Assembly: GCA_002163975.1 (NCBI GenBank)
Contig: CP019636.1
Span: 2,517,001 to 2,581,000, forward strand
Length of the DNA stretch: 64,000 bases
DNA from: Nostocales cyanobacterium HT-58-2
Lineage (GTDB): Bacteria; Cyanobacteriota; Cyanobacteriia; Cyanobacteriales; Nostocaceae
Direction of reading: 5' to 3'
Below, one piece after another: positions 1 through 9,124 of the stretch. How positions within the stretch are numbered: the first letter of the stretch is position 1; every line of letters begins with the position of its first letter. The notes beneath the pieces were generated by a model. The model ran no database searches. It saw nothing but the letters and a program-made list of their open reading frames with translations, and had not been told where the DNA came from. Both the position numbers and the translations under genes were made by a program.

Positions 1-1
1 A

Positions 2-592
2 GACCTTGATTCTGTATCCAAATCTTTACTTCAGCTACAGCAAACAACACGAACACTTTCTGAACAGTTCAACACTCGAACAGAAATGCAAGAGGTTGAG
101 CAGCTAAAAACGCAGGTGACTCAACTGACTCATCATTTAAACACCTTCTCGCTACGTTTTGATAATCTTTCGACTTACACAGAAGTTGACACAAGTGAGA
201 TAGAGTGTACAATTATCAATCTGAGTAGTCAACTCAACACCTTGATAAGACAGGTTGACGCTAAAGCGGAGATACAAGTCATTGAAGAGTTAAAGGCAGT
301 GCTTAATGAAAATAACAATAGAACAGAAGCACAAATCAGAGAGTTGAACGCACAATGGCAAGCTTTTGACCTGAATCAAATGAATAGCGATATCGCTAGA
401 TGCCAAAGTCAAATTTATCATATCAGTCAACAACAGGAAAAAGCTCCGTCCTTTGATCCTAACTATTGGGAGGAACAATTAAACGAAGTAGAAAGAAAAA
501 AATTAACGACTCAAAAGGAGAATATGACTCGTTTAGTTGCTGCAGTTAAACAACTGCAATCAGATAAAGCAGCGACTGAAGCAGCAATATAA
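2..592 (+). CDS. coiled-coil protein, 5' end outside window (fragment 1 of a split gene)
   Basis: The reading frame is open from the left edge, so the true start is upstream; an ATG at 86 is only internal. The protein is rich in Q, L, N, E and T and carries long heptad-like stretches, so it should be a coiled coil. I recognise no catalytic motif. The block around LNTFSLRFDNL recurs after the stop as LNTLKLRLDNL, so it is built from repeats of roughly 100-170 residues. The frame ends at a TAA (590-592), and the same frame continues at once into the next fragment. This suggests a nonsense mutation in a longer gene, or two separately translated proteins. Function unknown. Confidence 0.6.
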   Translation, partial: DLDSVSKSLLQLQQTTRTLSEQFNTRTEMQEVEQLKTQVTQLTHHLNTFSLRFDNLSTYTEVDTSEIECTIINLSSQLNTLIRQVDAKAEIQVIEELKAVLNENNNRTEAQIRELNAQWQAFDLNQMNSDIARCQSQIYHISQQQEKAPSFDPNYWEEQLNEVERKKLTTQKENMTRLVAAVKQLQSDKAATEAAI

Positions 593-973
593 AAGATAAC
601 AAATCAATTGAATACTTTAAAATTACGTCTTGATAATCTACCAGAGCCTCCGCCACCAGTTAATCTTCGTGATATAGAAACATCCATTACAAAACTTGAT
701 AATCAATTAGATGCTTTAGCTCAAAAGTTCTTAGCTCGTTCAGAACCAGAAGCGATTCAACGGCTAGCTCAGATAGTTAATCAATTACAAGAGCAATTTA
801 ACAATCTACCTTTTACACCAGAACAAGTTTATTTTAACGATTTAAAGAAAGTCATTGCTAGTATGCAAGAGCGTTTGGTTTTACTGGAATCTCTTAATTC
901 ATCTGCACTCTCAGACCAGTTAACTCAACTTCAAGCTGACCTCAAATCTACATTTAAGCATTTCGGTTTGTAA
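593..973 (+). pseudogene. C-terminal continuation of the coiled-coil protein after an in-frame TAA
   Basis: This stretch is in the same frame as the preceding gene and directly follows its TAA. The first possible initiator is TTG at 608, and I see no convincing ribosome-binding site before it. The 121 residues from there repeat the upstream coiled-coil pattern (LNTLKLRLDNL, a proline run, then IETSITKLDNQLDAL). It reads best as the severed C-terminus of one gene; translation from TTG608 or stop readthrough cannot be excluded. Nothing indicates a specific function. Confidence 0.5.
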
Positions 974-1602
974 CAAAAAAGTATTCTAATTTTAGTTCAA
1001 TGATGTGACTCATCATGTGTATCTCTTTGTCAAATACTCACGAAATCATTATATTTTTTAATTTTATATTTTTTAATTCATCAAACTTCTCAAATCTTAA
1101 CAACTCATCTGATTGACAAACAGTTCAAATCTGACATCGATAAATTATACAAAAAAGCTATATTTTAATAGAGTTCATAATTTTGCTCACTCCAATGATA
1201 GCGTATCTCTTGATGTCTTTAGAAAATAGATTCAACAACAAGATACTCCGTCGAAAATACTGGTTCATCTCGTGCTTTTATCCTCATATCTAAAGAAGTG
1301 GTACCTAGAACCTTACTACATAATTATTAAGTTTCTTTCTCTTCAAATCTAATTGAAAATTCAAAAGTATCTGGTATCACCATCAAAGTTTACTTATATC
1401 TATATCAATTGTATAAATCGGGAGATTTAGAAAGCTGCAATATCATCTCCAATATCAAAATAAGTATTACTTAAGGTTATATCTAGATGAAAAACTTAAA
1501 AAATATGCTGCCCTCTAGTGCATAGAGAATTGGGTTTTAGCTCTTAGAGGTAGCTCTAGAATTCACCCATTTCTCCATTAAAGCTCCTGGAAGACAATAG
1601 TT
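974..1602. other. AT-rich intergenic stretch with no gene seen
   Basis: About 630 bp of strongly AT-rich sequence with stop codons in all frames. I see no tRNA, no convincing terminator and no repeat shared with the rest of the window. It presumably contains the promoter of the ParB-like gene at 1603, but I cannot point to clear -10/-35 boxes. Confidence 0.5.
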
Positions 1603-2586
1603 ATGACAATGACATCTAGCTCGACACCCAAGTATCTTCCTATTGCAGACATTCTTATCAATGGTGGCACTCAGTCACGCGCCAAACTCAACTGGGATGT
1701 GATCGCAGAGTATGCCGAAGCAATAAAGTTGAATGCCGTCTTTCCCCCGATTCTGGTTTTTTTCGACGGCAATAACTACTGGCTAGCAGACGGTTTTCAT
1801 CGGTTGCATGCAACGAAGAAAGCTGGGCGTCAGGAGATTGCTGTAGAAATACGCCAAGGTAGCCGACGCGATGCTTTATTATACTCGGTAGGGGCTAATG
1901 CTAACCACGGTCTACGACGTAGCAACGCAGATAAACGCCGTGCGGTCGAGATAATGCTACGGGATGAGGAGTGGAATCATTGGAGTAATCGAGAGATTGC
2001 CAAACGTTGTAGCGTTTCTGAATTTATGGTTCGCCAAATGCGTGAAGCTATCTGCGATAAAAACGCAGATACCAAAAAACGGACTGTACAACGCCAAGGA
2101 AAAACTTACACACTTGACACCACTCACATTGGCGAGGGTATGACATTAACAAACATTGTAGAATCATCAAAGCAGCATCTAGACTACAAATCCGAACGAC
2201 TTCCATCCACAGACAATCCTCAATTCAGTCAAGCTGATGAGCAAATTGGCATATTCGTCAGGCAATCTGGTAATAGCACCTACGTTGCTCATGGTGAACA
2301 AACTCCCAGCTTTCAAGAGTCTGAGGTACAGCTTTTCCATGAACAACCGTTAACCAATCTACACCAACAACTTGAACATCAGTCTTACCCTACAACCTCA
2401 ACAGAAACGGCGAATTCTCAAGATATTATGATTAATAAGATTGCAATGGAAATTATACATCTGTCTCCAGAGCAGTTGATTAGGGTCATCTCTACATGTG
2501 CCAGCAATGGTCTGAGTCAATTTCATCTTAAAGCCATAATCAAAGCAGCTAAACAGGCGCTCAATAAGGAAAATGACGATGACTGA
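1603..2586 (+). CDS. ParB/Srx-fold DNA-binding protein with HTH
   Basis: A 327-residue protein. Residues ~10-90 match a ParB N-terminal (ParB/Srx) domain: LPIADILING, the run PPILVFFDGNNYWLADGFHR with the GFHR box, then a basic segment. Residues ~105-150 form a helix-turn-helix (WSNREIAKRCSVSEFMVRQM). The middle (~170-270) is low-complexity and probably disordered. The last ~45 residues (LSPEQLIRVISTCASNGLS ... IKAAKQAL) closely resemble the tail of the DUF3102-like protein at 62931-63851. ParB-family proteins act in plasmid or chromosome partition or as regulators, and some have nuclease or CTPase activity. No ParA lies nearby, so a partition role is unproven. ATG1603 is chosen; ATG1609 is also possible. 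Confidence 0.8.
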   Translation: MTMTSSSTPKYLPIADILINGGTQSRAKLNWDVIAEYAEAIKLNAVFPPILVFFDGNNYWLADGFHRLHATKKAGRQEIAVEIRQGSRRDALLYSVGANANHGLRRSNADKRRAVEIMLRDEEWNHWSNREIAKRCSVSEFMVRQMREAICDKNADTKKRTVQRQGKTYTLDTTHIGEGMTLTNIVESSKQHLDYKSERLPSTDNPQFSQADEQIGIFVRQSGNSTYVAHGEQTPSFQESEVQLFHEQPLTNLHQQLEHQSYPTTSTETANSQDIMINKIAMEIIHLSPEQLIRVISTCASNGLSQFHLKAIIKAAKQALNKENDDD

Positions 2587-2777
2587 CTGAGTGTCAAGAT
2601 GTTAAAATCTTAATATTAACAATATTTTAATGATAATTTTTCTGTTTAAAACTCAACGCTTTTCTTTTGGATGATAAACTTTCGTGGAGGTATAGCAATG
2701 CTGTGCCCTTACCTTGTAGTTTATTTACTTAAAAAAGACTGTAATACAACTGGCTCCCCTACAATACCTAATTTTGT

Positions 2778-2823
2778 TCAAAAATTAAATAGTAGTCCCA
2801 TAGCATTCCTATTTAATTTTTGA
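2778..2823. repeat. 15-bp perfect inverted repeat (hairpin), possible MITE remnant
   Basis: Arms 2778-2792 and 2809-2823 are exact reverse complements (TCAAAAATTAAATAG type) with a 16-nt loop. Weaker complementarity continues outward (CAATACCTA against TTGGTATAGG), giving an element of about 75 bp. It lies ~190 bp after the ParB-like gene and lacks a clear T-tract, so it is more a palindromic repeat than a textbook terminator. Confidence 0.5.
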
Positions 2824-3301
2824 AAGATTGGTATAGGTTGTCCTTAGTCATATGTCATTCTCTGAGCCAAAGTTGTAGTATCAGAAATTATCAAACTTTT
2901 GATGTATGTCCATCTCTTTGGAGCATCTTAACAAAAGCAAGGAGATGAAAAGATAACCCAGTTTCATATGTCACAAGCAGCTAACTATTACGGTGTTGGA
3001 TAAAACGTTATTAGAATCAGAAACTAGACATTTAATGCTAGATACAACCCATATTCTAGGATTTGAATAATTTGTGTATTTGCAAACAAATACACTTAAC
3101 TGTCAAATCCTTCTTAAGATAGAATAGAGATTCCTTACGAAGAGTTACATTACTATTTATTGGCTGTGCTAACTGAGAGTACTTTACTAACGTTGAAATT
3201 CCTCAAACAATTGAGTAATTTCCGGCTTGTTAGCGCAGCCATTTACTGTAACTGAATTGTATTGCACCCAAGCCGACGTATTAAAAGGCAGAGCACTAGG
3301 C

Positions 3302-3423
3302 GGAGGACAACCTCCACAAAAGTAGTTGTTGTTGCGTATCGCGTAACTACTTAATTAGCCCTAAAAGGTTAATAAACCATACAGTTGTGAAATCTTCTGT
3401 TATCTCAAGATTTCACAAACTGT
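3302..3423. ncRNA. candidate structured RNA or leader with three successive hairpins
   Basis: Three stems follow each other. GGAGG-ACAA-CCTCC occupies 3302-3315. AAGTAGTT (3320-3327) pairs with AACTACTT (3344-3351). A long stem pairs 3381-3396 with 3407-3423: GTGAAATCTT against AAGATTTCAC plus six further pairs beyond one bulged base. The last resembles an intrinsic-terminator stem without a strong T-tract. The block lies ~220 bp before the HTH gene, so it could be a small RNA or its 5' leader. No known RNA family was recognised, and the strand is uncertain. Confidence 0.3.
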
Positions 3424-3643
3424 TGCGTGCGAATTTGCCCCTCAGAAAAACCCTGCTCAAATTTGGTTAACCTTATTTATTTTGTCCTACCAATAATTTG
3501 TCAGGGACTATGGCAGAAATGCCATGATGTCAAATATTTCTATGTAAACAGATTAATTGAATGGCAGTTATTGCTGAAATACAAATTTTGACTAATTTTT
3601 ATAAATCCACACATTCAACATTTAGCTGCAGCTGGTAATAGTT

Positions 3644-4252
3644 ATGTCCAACGGTACCAGTCAATTTCAAGATTTTGAAAATCACGATCTCAATAACAGC
3701 AAGTTTTTAACGCCTTTTCAGCGGAAAGTTCTGCTGAAGAATTTGCAGGCAAACGTACAACCAGAATACCGCCGTCGCATTGAAATTATGTTGCTAGCAG
3801 ATCAGGGAAAATCTCAAACTCAGATCTGTGAAATATTAGGTTGTTCCTACCATATGGCACGGTACTGGATTGGTATAGCAAAAGCTGGTTTAGCTCATAA
3901 ATGGCAGGAGCAACCGATAGGCAGACCGAAGAGTGTTAACGAGCAATATCTCCAACGCTTAAAAGAATTGGTGAGTCATAGCCCTCGTGATTACGGCTAT
4001 CCATTTCAAAACTGGACAGCCCAATGGTTAAGCAAACATTTAGCAAGTGAATTTGGGATTGAAATTACCGAACGTCACATAAATCGCTTACTCAAACAAA
4101 TGGGGTTGTCTACGAAACAAAGACAAGATAGTCCCAAACAAGAAACTGACAGCACCAAGGATTCTGGGATTTTGATTAATGACTTGCAATTACCCAGTGA
4201 GCGTGATCCTAGTTTCCAATGGTCACTCAATTTCATAAAGACAAATCACTAA
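3644..4252 (+). CDS. helix-turn-helix protein heading the peptide-exporter operon
   Basis: A 202-residue protein. Residues ~22-75 contain a helix-turn-helix of the IS630/winged-helix type (RRIEIMLLADQGKSQTQICE, then ILGCSYHMARYWI). Residues ~95-160 hold a second helical DNA-binding-like segment (TAQWLSKHLASEFGIEITER). The C-terminus is polar and probably disordered. It has no transposase catalytic domain, so it is more likely a domesticated transposase-type HTH acting as a regulator. It ends 21 bp before the exporter gene on the same strand, suggesting cotranscription. Control of the exporter or precursors is inferred from position only. Confidence 0.7.
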   Translation: MSNGTSQFQDFENHDLNNSKFLTPFQRKVLLKNLQANVQPEYRRRIEIMLLADQGKSQTQICEILGCSYHMARYWIGIAKAGLAHKWQEQPIGRPKSVNEQYLQRLKELVSHSPRDYGYPFQNWTAQWLSKHLASEFGIEITERHINRLLKQMGLSTKQRQDSPKQETDSTKDSGILINDLQLPSERDPSFQWSLNFIKTNH

Positions 4253-4273
4253 TCCTAGCGTAAAGGTAAGTCT

Positions 4274-7200
4274 ATGCCCTCAGAATTTTCGCGTCAACAG
4301 ATAGCTGCACAAGTTACCCAAATATTGGGTGAAACTTTTGCAGACACAGAATTAGAAGACTGCCTTAGAGTTGTAGAAATCCGTGAACCACAAACAGGAA
4401 AGCTCTTCTGGCAATCATTAGATAGCAATCCTGGAATTTATATAGTTTTAACGGGTAAAGTCAGATTGCTAGATACTTCTGATAACTTAATTGCTACCTT
4501 TTCAACGGGAGGTTCATTTGGAGAAATCACTCTATTTCCCGAAGAGGAATTTCAGCCTTACAATGCCAGAGCTTCCACAAATTTAAAAGTTTGTTATCTC
4601 AGAGGCGATTGGTTGCAAGATTTAATAAGCAGATATCCCAGTATTCGAGAACGCCTTTATCATCGAGCAGAAGTCTGGGAGTTGTTGCTGTTATATTGCC
4701 AAAACTGGCAACTTTCTCGCATGACTGCTGTTGAGAGTATGCTCAAAGTACTATCTCTGTTTCAACGACACAATCTAGAGATTGGTTCTTTGCCAGTAAA
4801 CTTTACACAAGACAGCAAGCTTTGGCTGTTGCGTCGTGGGGAATTGCTGCATACTGACGGTCGCACCCTCACCCCTGGGAAAATGTATGCTCCTGTGTCT
4901 TCAGGACAGGCTACGCGAACCCGTCGAAGTGCAAGAGAAGGAAGTTGGCAAGCTATTCAACCCACCATAGCTTACAGTCTGAGTCATGCTGATTGGCAAA
5001 CAGTACTCTCATACTTGCCGCAGTTACCAGAGCTCATTACTTCAGATACTGGTAATGATAATGACTCTGACGAAGCGAATGAAGAAGATGAGGATCTCCT
5101 CAGACATAGAGAAAGTTTTCCCTTGTTCCCGCGTTCCCGTGTTCCCACATCCTCTTCAAGTCCCACCTTGAAGCATCGCAACAGTACAGCACCCTCTTCG
5201 TCCCGTCAGCCTCGACGCGTTTATTTTCCTAGCCCAACCATAACCATCCATCACTGGTGGAGGCGTGTTACAAAGCAGTATCCGTTTTTTCAACAACAAA
5301 GCGCTTCTGATTGTGGGGCAGCTTGTTTGGTCATGATTGGACGTCATTGGGGCAAGCGCTTTAGTGTAAATCGACTGCGAGATCTCACGAACGTCAGCCG
5401 CAGTGGTGCATCGTTGCGGAGTTTAGCAGCAGCAGCAGAAAGCATAGGCTTTTCGACCCGACCAGTGAAAGCGAGTTTGGATAAATTGGCACAACAACCT
5501 CTGCCTGCGATCGCTCACTGGGAAGGTAAGCATTACGTCGTCGTTTATGCAATCACCAAAAAGCAGGTGATTATCGGCGATCCAGCGATCGGTCAACGCA
5601 CCCTCACCCATACTGAATTTAAAGCCGATTGGACTGGTTATGCATTGTTATTACAACCTACAGATCTGCTGAACAAAACCCAAGAAGCAAATACAGGATT
5701 ATGGAGGTTTTTTGACTTAGTCAAACCACATTGGCTAGTACTGCTAGAAATATTCATTGCTAGTGTCTTTATCCAAGTGTTTGGACTGATAACACCCCTC
5801 TTCACTCAGCTGCTGTTAGATAGAGTGATTGTCCAGGGCAGCACCTTAACTTTAAACGCCGTTGGCTTGGGTTTGCTCATTTTTGGGCTGTTTGGAGTCG
5901 TCATGAACGGACTGCGGCAATATCTGCTGGACCATACAGCAAACCGAGTCAGTTTGTCGATGATTGTGGCTTTTATTAAACATACCTTTCGATTACCTCT
6001 ATCGTTTTTTGAGTCTCGTTACGTCGGTGACATCATCTCCCGCCTGCAAGAAAATCACAAAATTCAGCGCTTCTTAACAGGTGAAGCACTGTCAATCTTT
6101 CTGGATTTACTGACAGTGTTTATCTATGTGGGAATGATGTTTTGGTACAGTTGGCAATTGGCATTGCTTGTACTGGTAATTGTACCGCCATTAGTTTTAC
6201 TTACCCTGATTGCAACACCTTTTTTGCGACGTATCTCCAGAGAGATATTCAATGCCATGAATGCCGAGAGTAGTTATCTCATCGAAGCTCTTACAGGTAT
6301 TCGCACTATCAGGTCAATGGGACTTGAGCAAACGGTGCGCTGGAAATGGGAAGAACGTTTACATCAGTCGATAAAAAAAGGCTTTTCTCAACAGGTCATC
6401 AGTAACCAATTGCAAACAACAATTTCCATTATTAGAACAGTTGCAAACACAGTACTACTGTGGTTTGGGGCATGGCAAGTGATTCAAAATCAACTCACAA
6501 TTGGGCAATTAATTGCTTTCAATATGTTGCTAGGCAATGTCATTAATCCGTTTCAGAGGGTCTCAGTGCTATGGAATCAATTGCAGGAAGTGATCATTTC
6601 CACTGAACGAATTAATGATGTGTTAGAAGCCGAGCCAGAAGAAGATTTATATGCCTCTGCGCGTCAGTTTTTACCAATATTACAAGGTCATATTCGCTTT
6701 GAGAATGTTACGTTTCGCTATCATTCTGAAAGTGATATTAACGTGATAGAAAATCTCAGTTTTGAAATTCAACCAGAGCAAACTGTGGCAGTTGTAGGGC
6801 GTAGTGGTTCTGGTAAAACCACACTCTTCAAGTTAATTTTAGGTCTTTATCCGCCAACAGATGGCAAAGTATTAATCGACGATTATGATGTGACTAATAT
6901 TGCTTTGAAGTCGCTCCGTTCACAAATTGGTGTTGTGGATCAAGATACCTTTTTGTTTGGTGCAACGATTCGGGAAAATATTAGCATTGCTCATCCAGAA
7001 GCAAGTCTGGATGAAATTATTGAGGCGGCGCGTCTGGCGGGAGCAGATGAATTTATTAAGCAGCTACCAATGGGTTATGAAACCCAAATTGGTGAAGGCG
7101 GTGGGCTCTTATCTGGTGGACAACGACAACGGTTGGCAATTACTCGTGCTTTGTTAGGAAATCCCCGCTTGTTACTATTAGATGAAGCTACCAGTCATCT

Positions 7201-7423
7201 CGACGCAGAATCTGAGCGCATTATTCAAAGCAATTTAAACACAATTATTAAAGGGCGTACAACCCTAATCATTGCTCATCGTCTTTCCACCATACGTAAT
7301 GCTGACCTGATTTTGGTTTTAGATAAGGGTGTCTTAATCGAAAGTGGTACTCACGACGAATTAATTAAAAGAAAAGGACATTTCTACTACCTAAACCAAC
7401 AACAACTAACCCAAGTTGCTTAG
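4274..7423 (+). CDS. bacteriocin-type exporter: cNMP-binding + C39 peptidase + ABC transporter
   Basis: A 1049-residue inner-membrane protein. Residues ~20-140 form a cyclic-nucleotide-binding-like beta-roll (GKVRLLDTSD ... GGSFGEITLF). An acidic, Ser/Pro-rich linker (~260-310) follows. Residues ~335-465 are a C39 leader peptidase with an intact triad: Cys347 in SDCGAAC, His420 in GKHYVVVY, Asp436 in GDPA. An ABC exporter membrane domain (~485-780) follows, then an ATPase with Walker A GRSGSGKTT (~842-850), signature LSGGQRQR, Walker B LLLLDEATSHLD and an H-loop His. Such proteins cleave double-glycine leaders while exporting peptides, fitting the precursor array at 13.4-17.3 kb. The architecture also recalls HetC; I do not assign that name. 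Confidence 0.9.
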   Translation: MPSEFSRQQIAAQVTQILGETFADTELEDCLRVVEIREPQTGKLFWQSLDSNPGIYIVLTGKVRLLDTSDNLIATFSTGGSFGEITLFPEEEFQPYNARASTNLKVCYLRGDWLQDLISRYPSIRERLYHRAEVWELLLLYCQNWQLSRMTAVESMLKVLSLFQRHNLEIGSLPVNFTQDSKLWLLRRGELLHTDGRTLTPGKMYAPVSSGQATRTRRSAREGSWQAIQPTIAYSLSHADWQTVLSYLPQLPELITSDTGNDNDSDEANEEDEDLLRHRESFPLFPRSRVPTSSSSPTLKHRNSTAPSSSRQPRRVYFPSPTITIHHWWRRVTKQYPFFQQQSASDCGAACLVMIGRHWGKRFSVNRLRDLTNVSRSGASLRSLAAAAESIGFSTRPVKASLDKLAQQPLPAIAHWEGKHYVVVYAITKKQVIIGDPAIGQRTLTHTEFKADWTGYALLLQPTDLLNKTQEANTGLWRFFDLVKPHWLVLLEIFIASVFIQVFGLITPLFTQLLLDRVIVQGSTLTLNAVGLGLLIFGLFGVVMNGLRQYLLDHTANRVSLSMIVAFIKHTFRLPLSFFESRYVGDIISRLQENHKIQRFLTGEALSIFLDLLTVFIYVGMMFWYSWQLALLVLVIVPPLVLLTLIATPFLRRISREIFNAMNAESSYLIEALTGIRTIRSMGLEQTVRWKWEERLHQSIKKGFSQQVISNQLQTTISIIRTVANTVLLWFGAWQVIQNQLTIGQLIAFNMLLGNVINPFQRVSVLWNQLQEVIISTERINDVLEAEPEEDLYASARQFLPILQGHIRFENVTFRYHSESDINVIENLSFEIQPEQTVAVVGRSGSGKTTLFKLILGLYPPTDGKVLIDDYDVTNIALKSLRSQIGVVDQDTFLFGATIRENISIAHPEASLDEIIEAARLAGADEFIKQLPMGYETQIGEGGGLLSGGQRQRLAITRALLGNPRLLLLDEATSHLDAESERIIQSNLNTIIKGRTTLIIAHRLSTIRNADLILVLDKGVLIESGTHDELIKRKGHFYYLNQQQLTQVA

Positions 7424-7500
7424 GTAGGGTATGCCACACAATCAACCGGATAGTGGGCAGCATTGCCCATCCTACTCCTTTGAATTTTGGATTATTGCTT

Positions 7501-9063
7501 ATGCCAAACCCATCTCACAAGTCATCATCAGTTTTGAGTAAATCTTCTCAAGATGAGTATAGAAACGGCGCTACACCAGCATCAGTAAAATCTTCAAGCG
7601 ATTTGAATCATTCAAAACAATCAGAAACTGATTCCAAAGATTGGTTTTACGGGACCGAGGAACTACTAGATGCGTTACCACAGGTTTGGACGCGCTCTAT
7701 GTTGTATTTGATGGTAGGCTTTGCAGCAATTATAATACCTTGGTTGATGCTGTCTAAAGTTGATGAGACAGGAGCCGCCAGAGGGCGTGTAGAACCTCAA
7801 GGAGCAACGCAAAGATTAGATGCTGCTGCTGCTGGAAGTGTCACTGCTGTGAACGTAAAAGAAGGAGACACTGTAAAAGCAGGGCAATTGCTAGTAGAAC
7901 TAGAGTCTGATGTACTGCGAACAGATTTGCAGCAGGCGCAGACAAAGCTGCAAGGAGAACAAAACCAACTGGCGCAGTTGGAGCTCCTTAAAAATCAACT
8001 CATGCTGTCGATTAACGTCACCGAGCAACAAAACCGCGCCCAAGAATTGGAAAAATTGTCTCAAGTTCAGCAGGCACAGCAAAGCCTAGATGCAAAACAA
8101 ACGACTTATAACTTACAAAAATTGGAAAAACTGGCTCAAGTTTATCAAGCGGAACAGAACGTTCATACTACCTTGACAACTTTTCAATTAAGCAAAAATC
8201 GTTTGAGCAGAGATTTAGCAGAAGTTCAACGCTACCACCAACTTTGGCAGCAAGGAGTTGTTCCTCAAACTAAAGTTGTTGAATTGCAAAAGGTTGCAGA
8301 TGAAACTCAACAATTACTGCTGACATCTGAATCTGATATGAAGCAGGCACAGCTGCGCTTACAAGAGCAAACTAACAGCTATCAAATGATTCTTGCTCAA
8401 GCCGTAGCAGATATTAAGCTAGCAAAACTTCGCTTACAAGAGCAGCAAAGTAGCTATCAGAGTGTGGTTCAAGCAAGCAAACTGGCTCTTTTAAAAAGTC
8501 AGGAACAATTGAAAGACTTGCAATCACAAACGACTGCTCGGCAATCCGAAATAGGTCAAATAAAAAGTCAGATTCAATCTTTAAATCTGCAGTTACAACA
8601 ACGAGTTGTCCGCTCTCCAATTGATGGGGTGATTTTTGAATTGCCCATTGAAAAGCCAGGATCTGTAGTACAAGCGGGTCAAATGATTGCACAAGTTGCA
8701 CCCAAGGGTTCTACCTTGATACTCAAAGCCCAAATGAGTAGCGAACAAAGTGGTTTCTTACGTGAGGGAATGCCTGTCAAAATCAAGTTTGATGCCTATC
8801 CTTTCCAAGATTATGGAGTAGTGCAAGGGCATGTCACTTGGATTTCACCCGACTCAAAAATTCAAGAAAGCAACTCTGGTAGGATAGAAACTTATGAGTT
8901 AAAGATTGCCCTACAACAGCCCTATATCCAAGCAGGAAACAAACGTATTCCTTTAATACCTGGTCAGACAGCAACAGCAGAGATCATTATCCGTGAGCGG
9001 CGCGTGGTTGACTTTATTTTAGATCCGTTTAAGAAATTACAAAAAGGAGGTTTAGAACTCTAA
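7501..9063 (+). CDS. HlyD-family periplasmic adaptor (membrane fusion protein)
   Basis: I start this at ATG7501 (520 residues); a GTG at 7453 in the same frame would add 16 residues with no better ribosome site. After a polar N-terminus there is one membrane helix (~67-86, YLMVGFAAIIIPWLMLSKV). Then comes a split lipoyl domain (AGSVTAVNVKEGDTVKAGQL ... VVRSPIDGVIFELPIEKPG) flanking a long Q-rich coiled coil (~135-360), and a C-terminal beta domain. This is the classic type I secretion adaptor linking the ABC exporter to an outer-membrane channel. It follows the exporter gene by ~80 bp. No TolC-type gene is in the window. Confidence 0.88.
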   Translation: MPNPSHKSSSVLSKSSQDEYRNGATPASVKSSSDLNHSKQSETDSKDWFYGTEELLDALPQVWTRSMLYLMVGFAAIIIPWLMLSKVDETGAARGRVEPQGATQRLDAAAAGSVTAVNVKEGDTVKAGQLLVELESDVLRTDLQQAQTKLQGEQNQLAQLELLKNQLMLSINVTEQQNRAQELEKLSQVQQAQQSLDAKQTTYNLQKLEKLAQVYQAEQNVHTTLTTFQLSKNRLSRDLAEVQRYHQLWQQGVVPQTKVVELQKVADETQQLLLTSESDMKQAQLRLQEQTNSYQMILAQAVADIKLAKLRLQEQQSSYQSVVQASKLALLKSQEQLKDLQSQTTARQSEIGQIKSQIQSLNLQLQQRVVRSPIDGVIFELPIEKPGSVVQAGQMIAQVAPKGSTLILKAQMSSEQSGFLREGMPVKIKFDAYPFQDYGVVQGHVTWISPDSKIQESNSGRIETYELKIALQQPYIQAGNKRIPLIPGQTATAEIIIRERRVVDFILDPFKKLQKGGLEL

Positions 9064-9124
9064 AATCCAGCTGAGAGTCATAGAGTGAGGAGTGAAAAGT
9101 GAATTAATTTAGAGGAGTTAAGTT

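Larger units (their letters stand above)
2587..3643. other. 1-kb non-coding region with several hairpins
   Basis: No credible reading frame is present. Besides the hairpin at 2778-2823 and the structured block at 3302-3423, there is an imperfect inverted pair: GGCTGTGCTAAC at 3162-3173 against GTTAGCGCAGCC at 3229-3240. The last ~200 bp should hold the promoter and leader of the HTH gene that opens the exporter operon at 3644. Confidence 0.5.

Noticed and set aside
4274..7423. Assignment as hetC
   Set aside because: The architecture is similar, but no hetP lies beside it, and the HlyD, isomerase and precursor context supports a peptide exporter.
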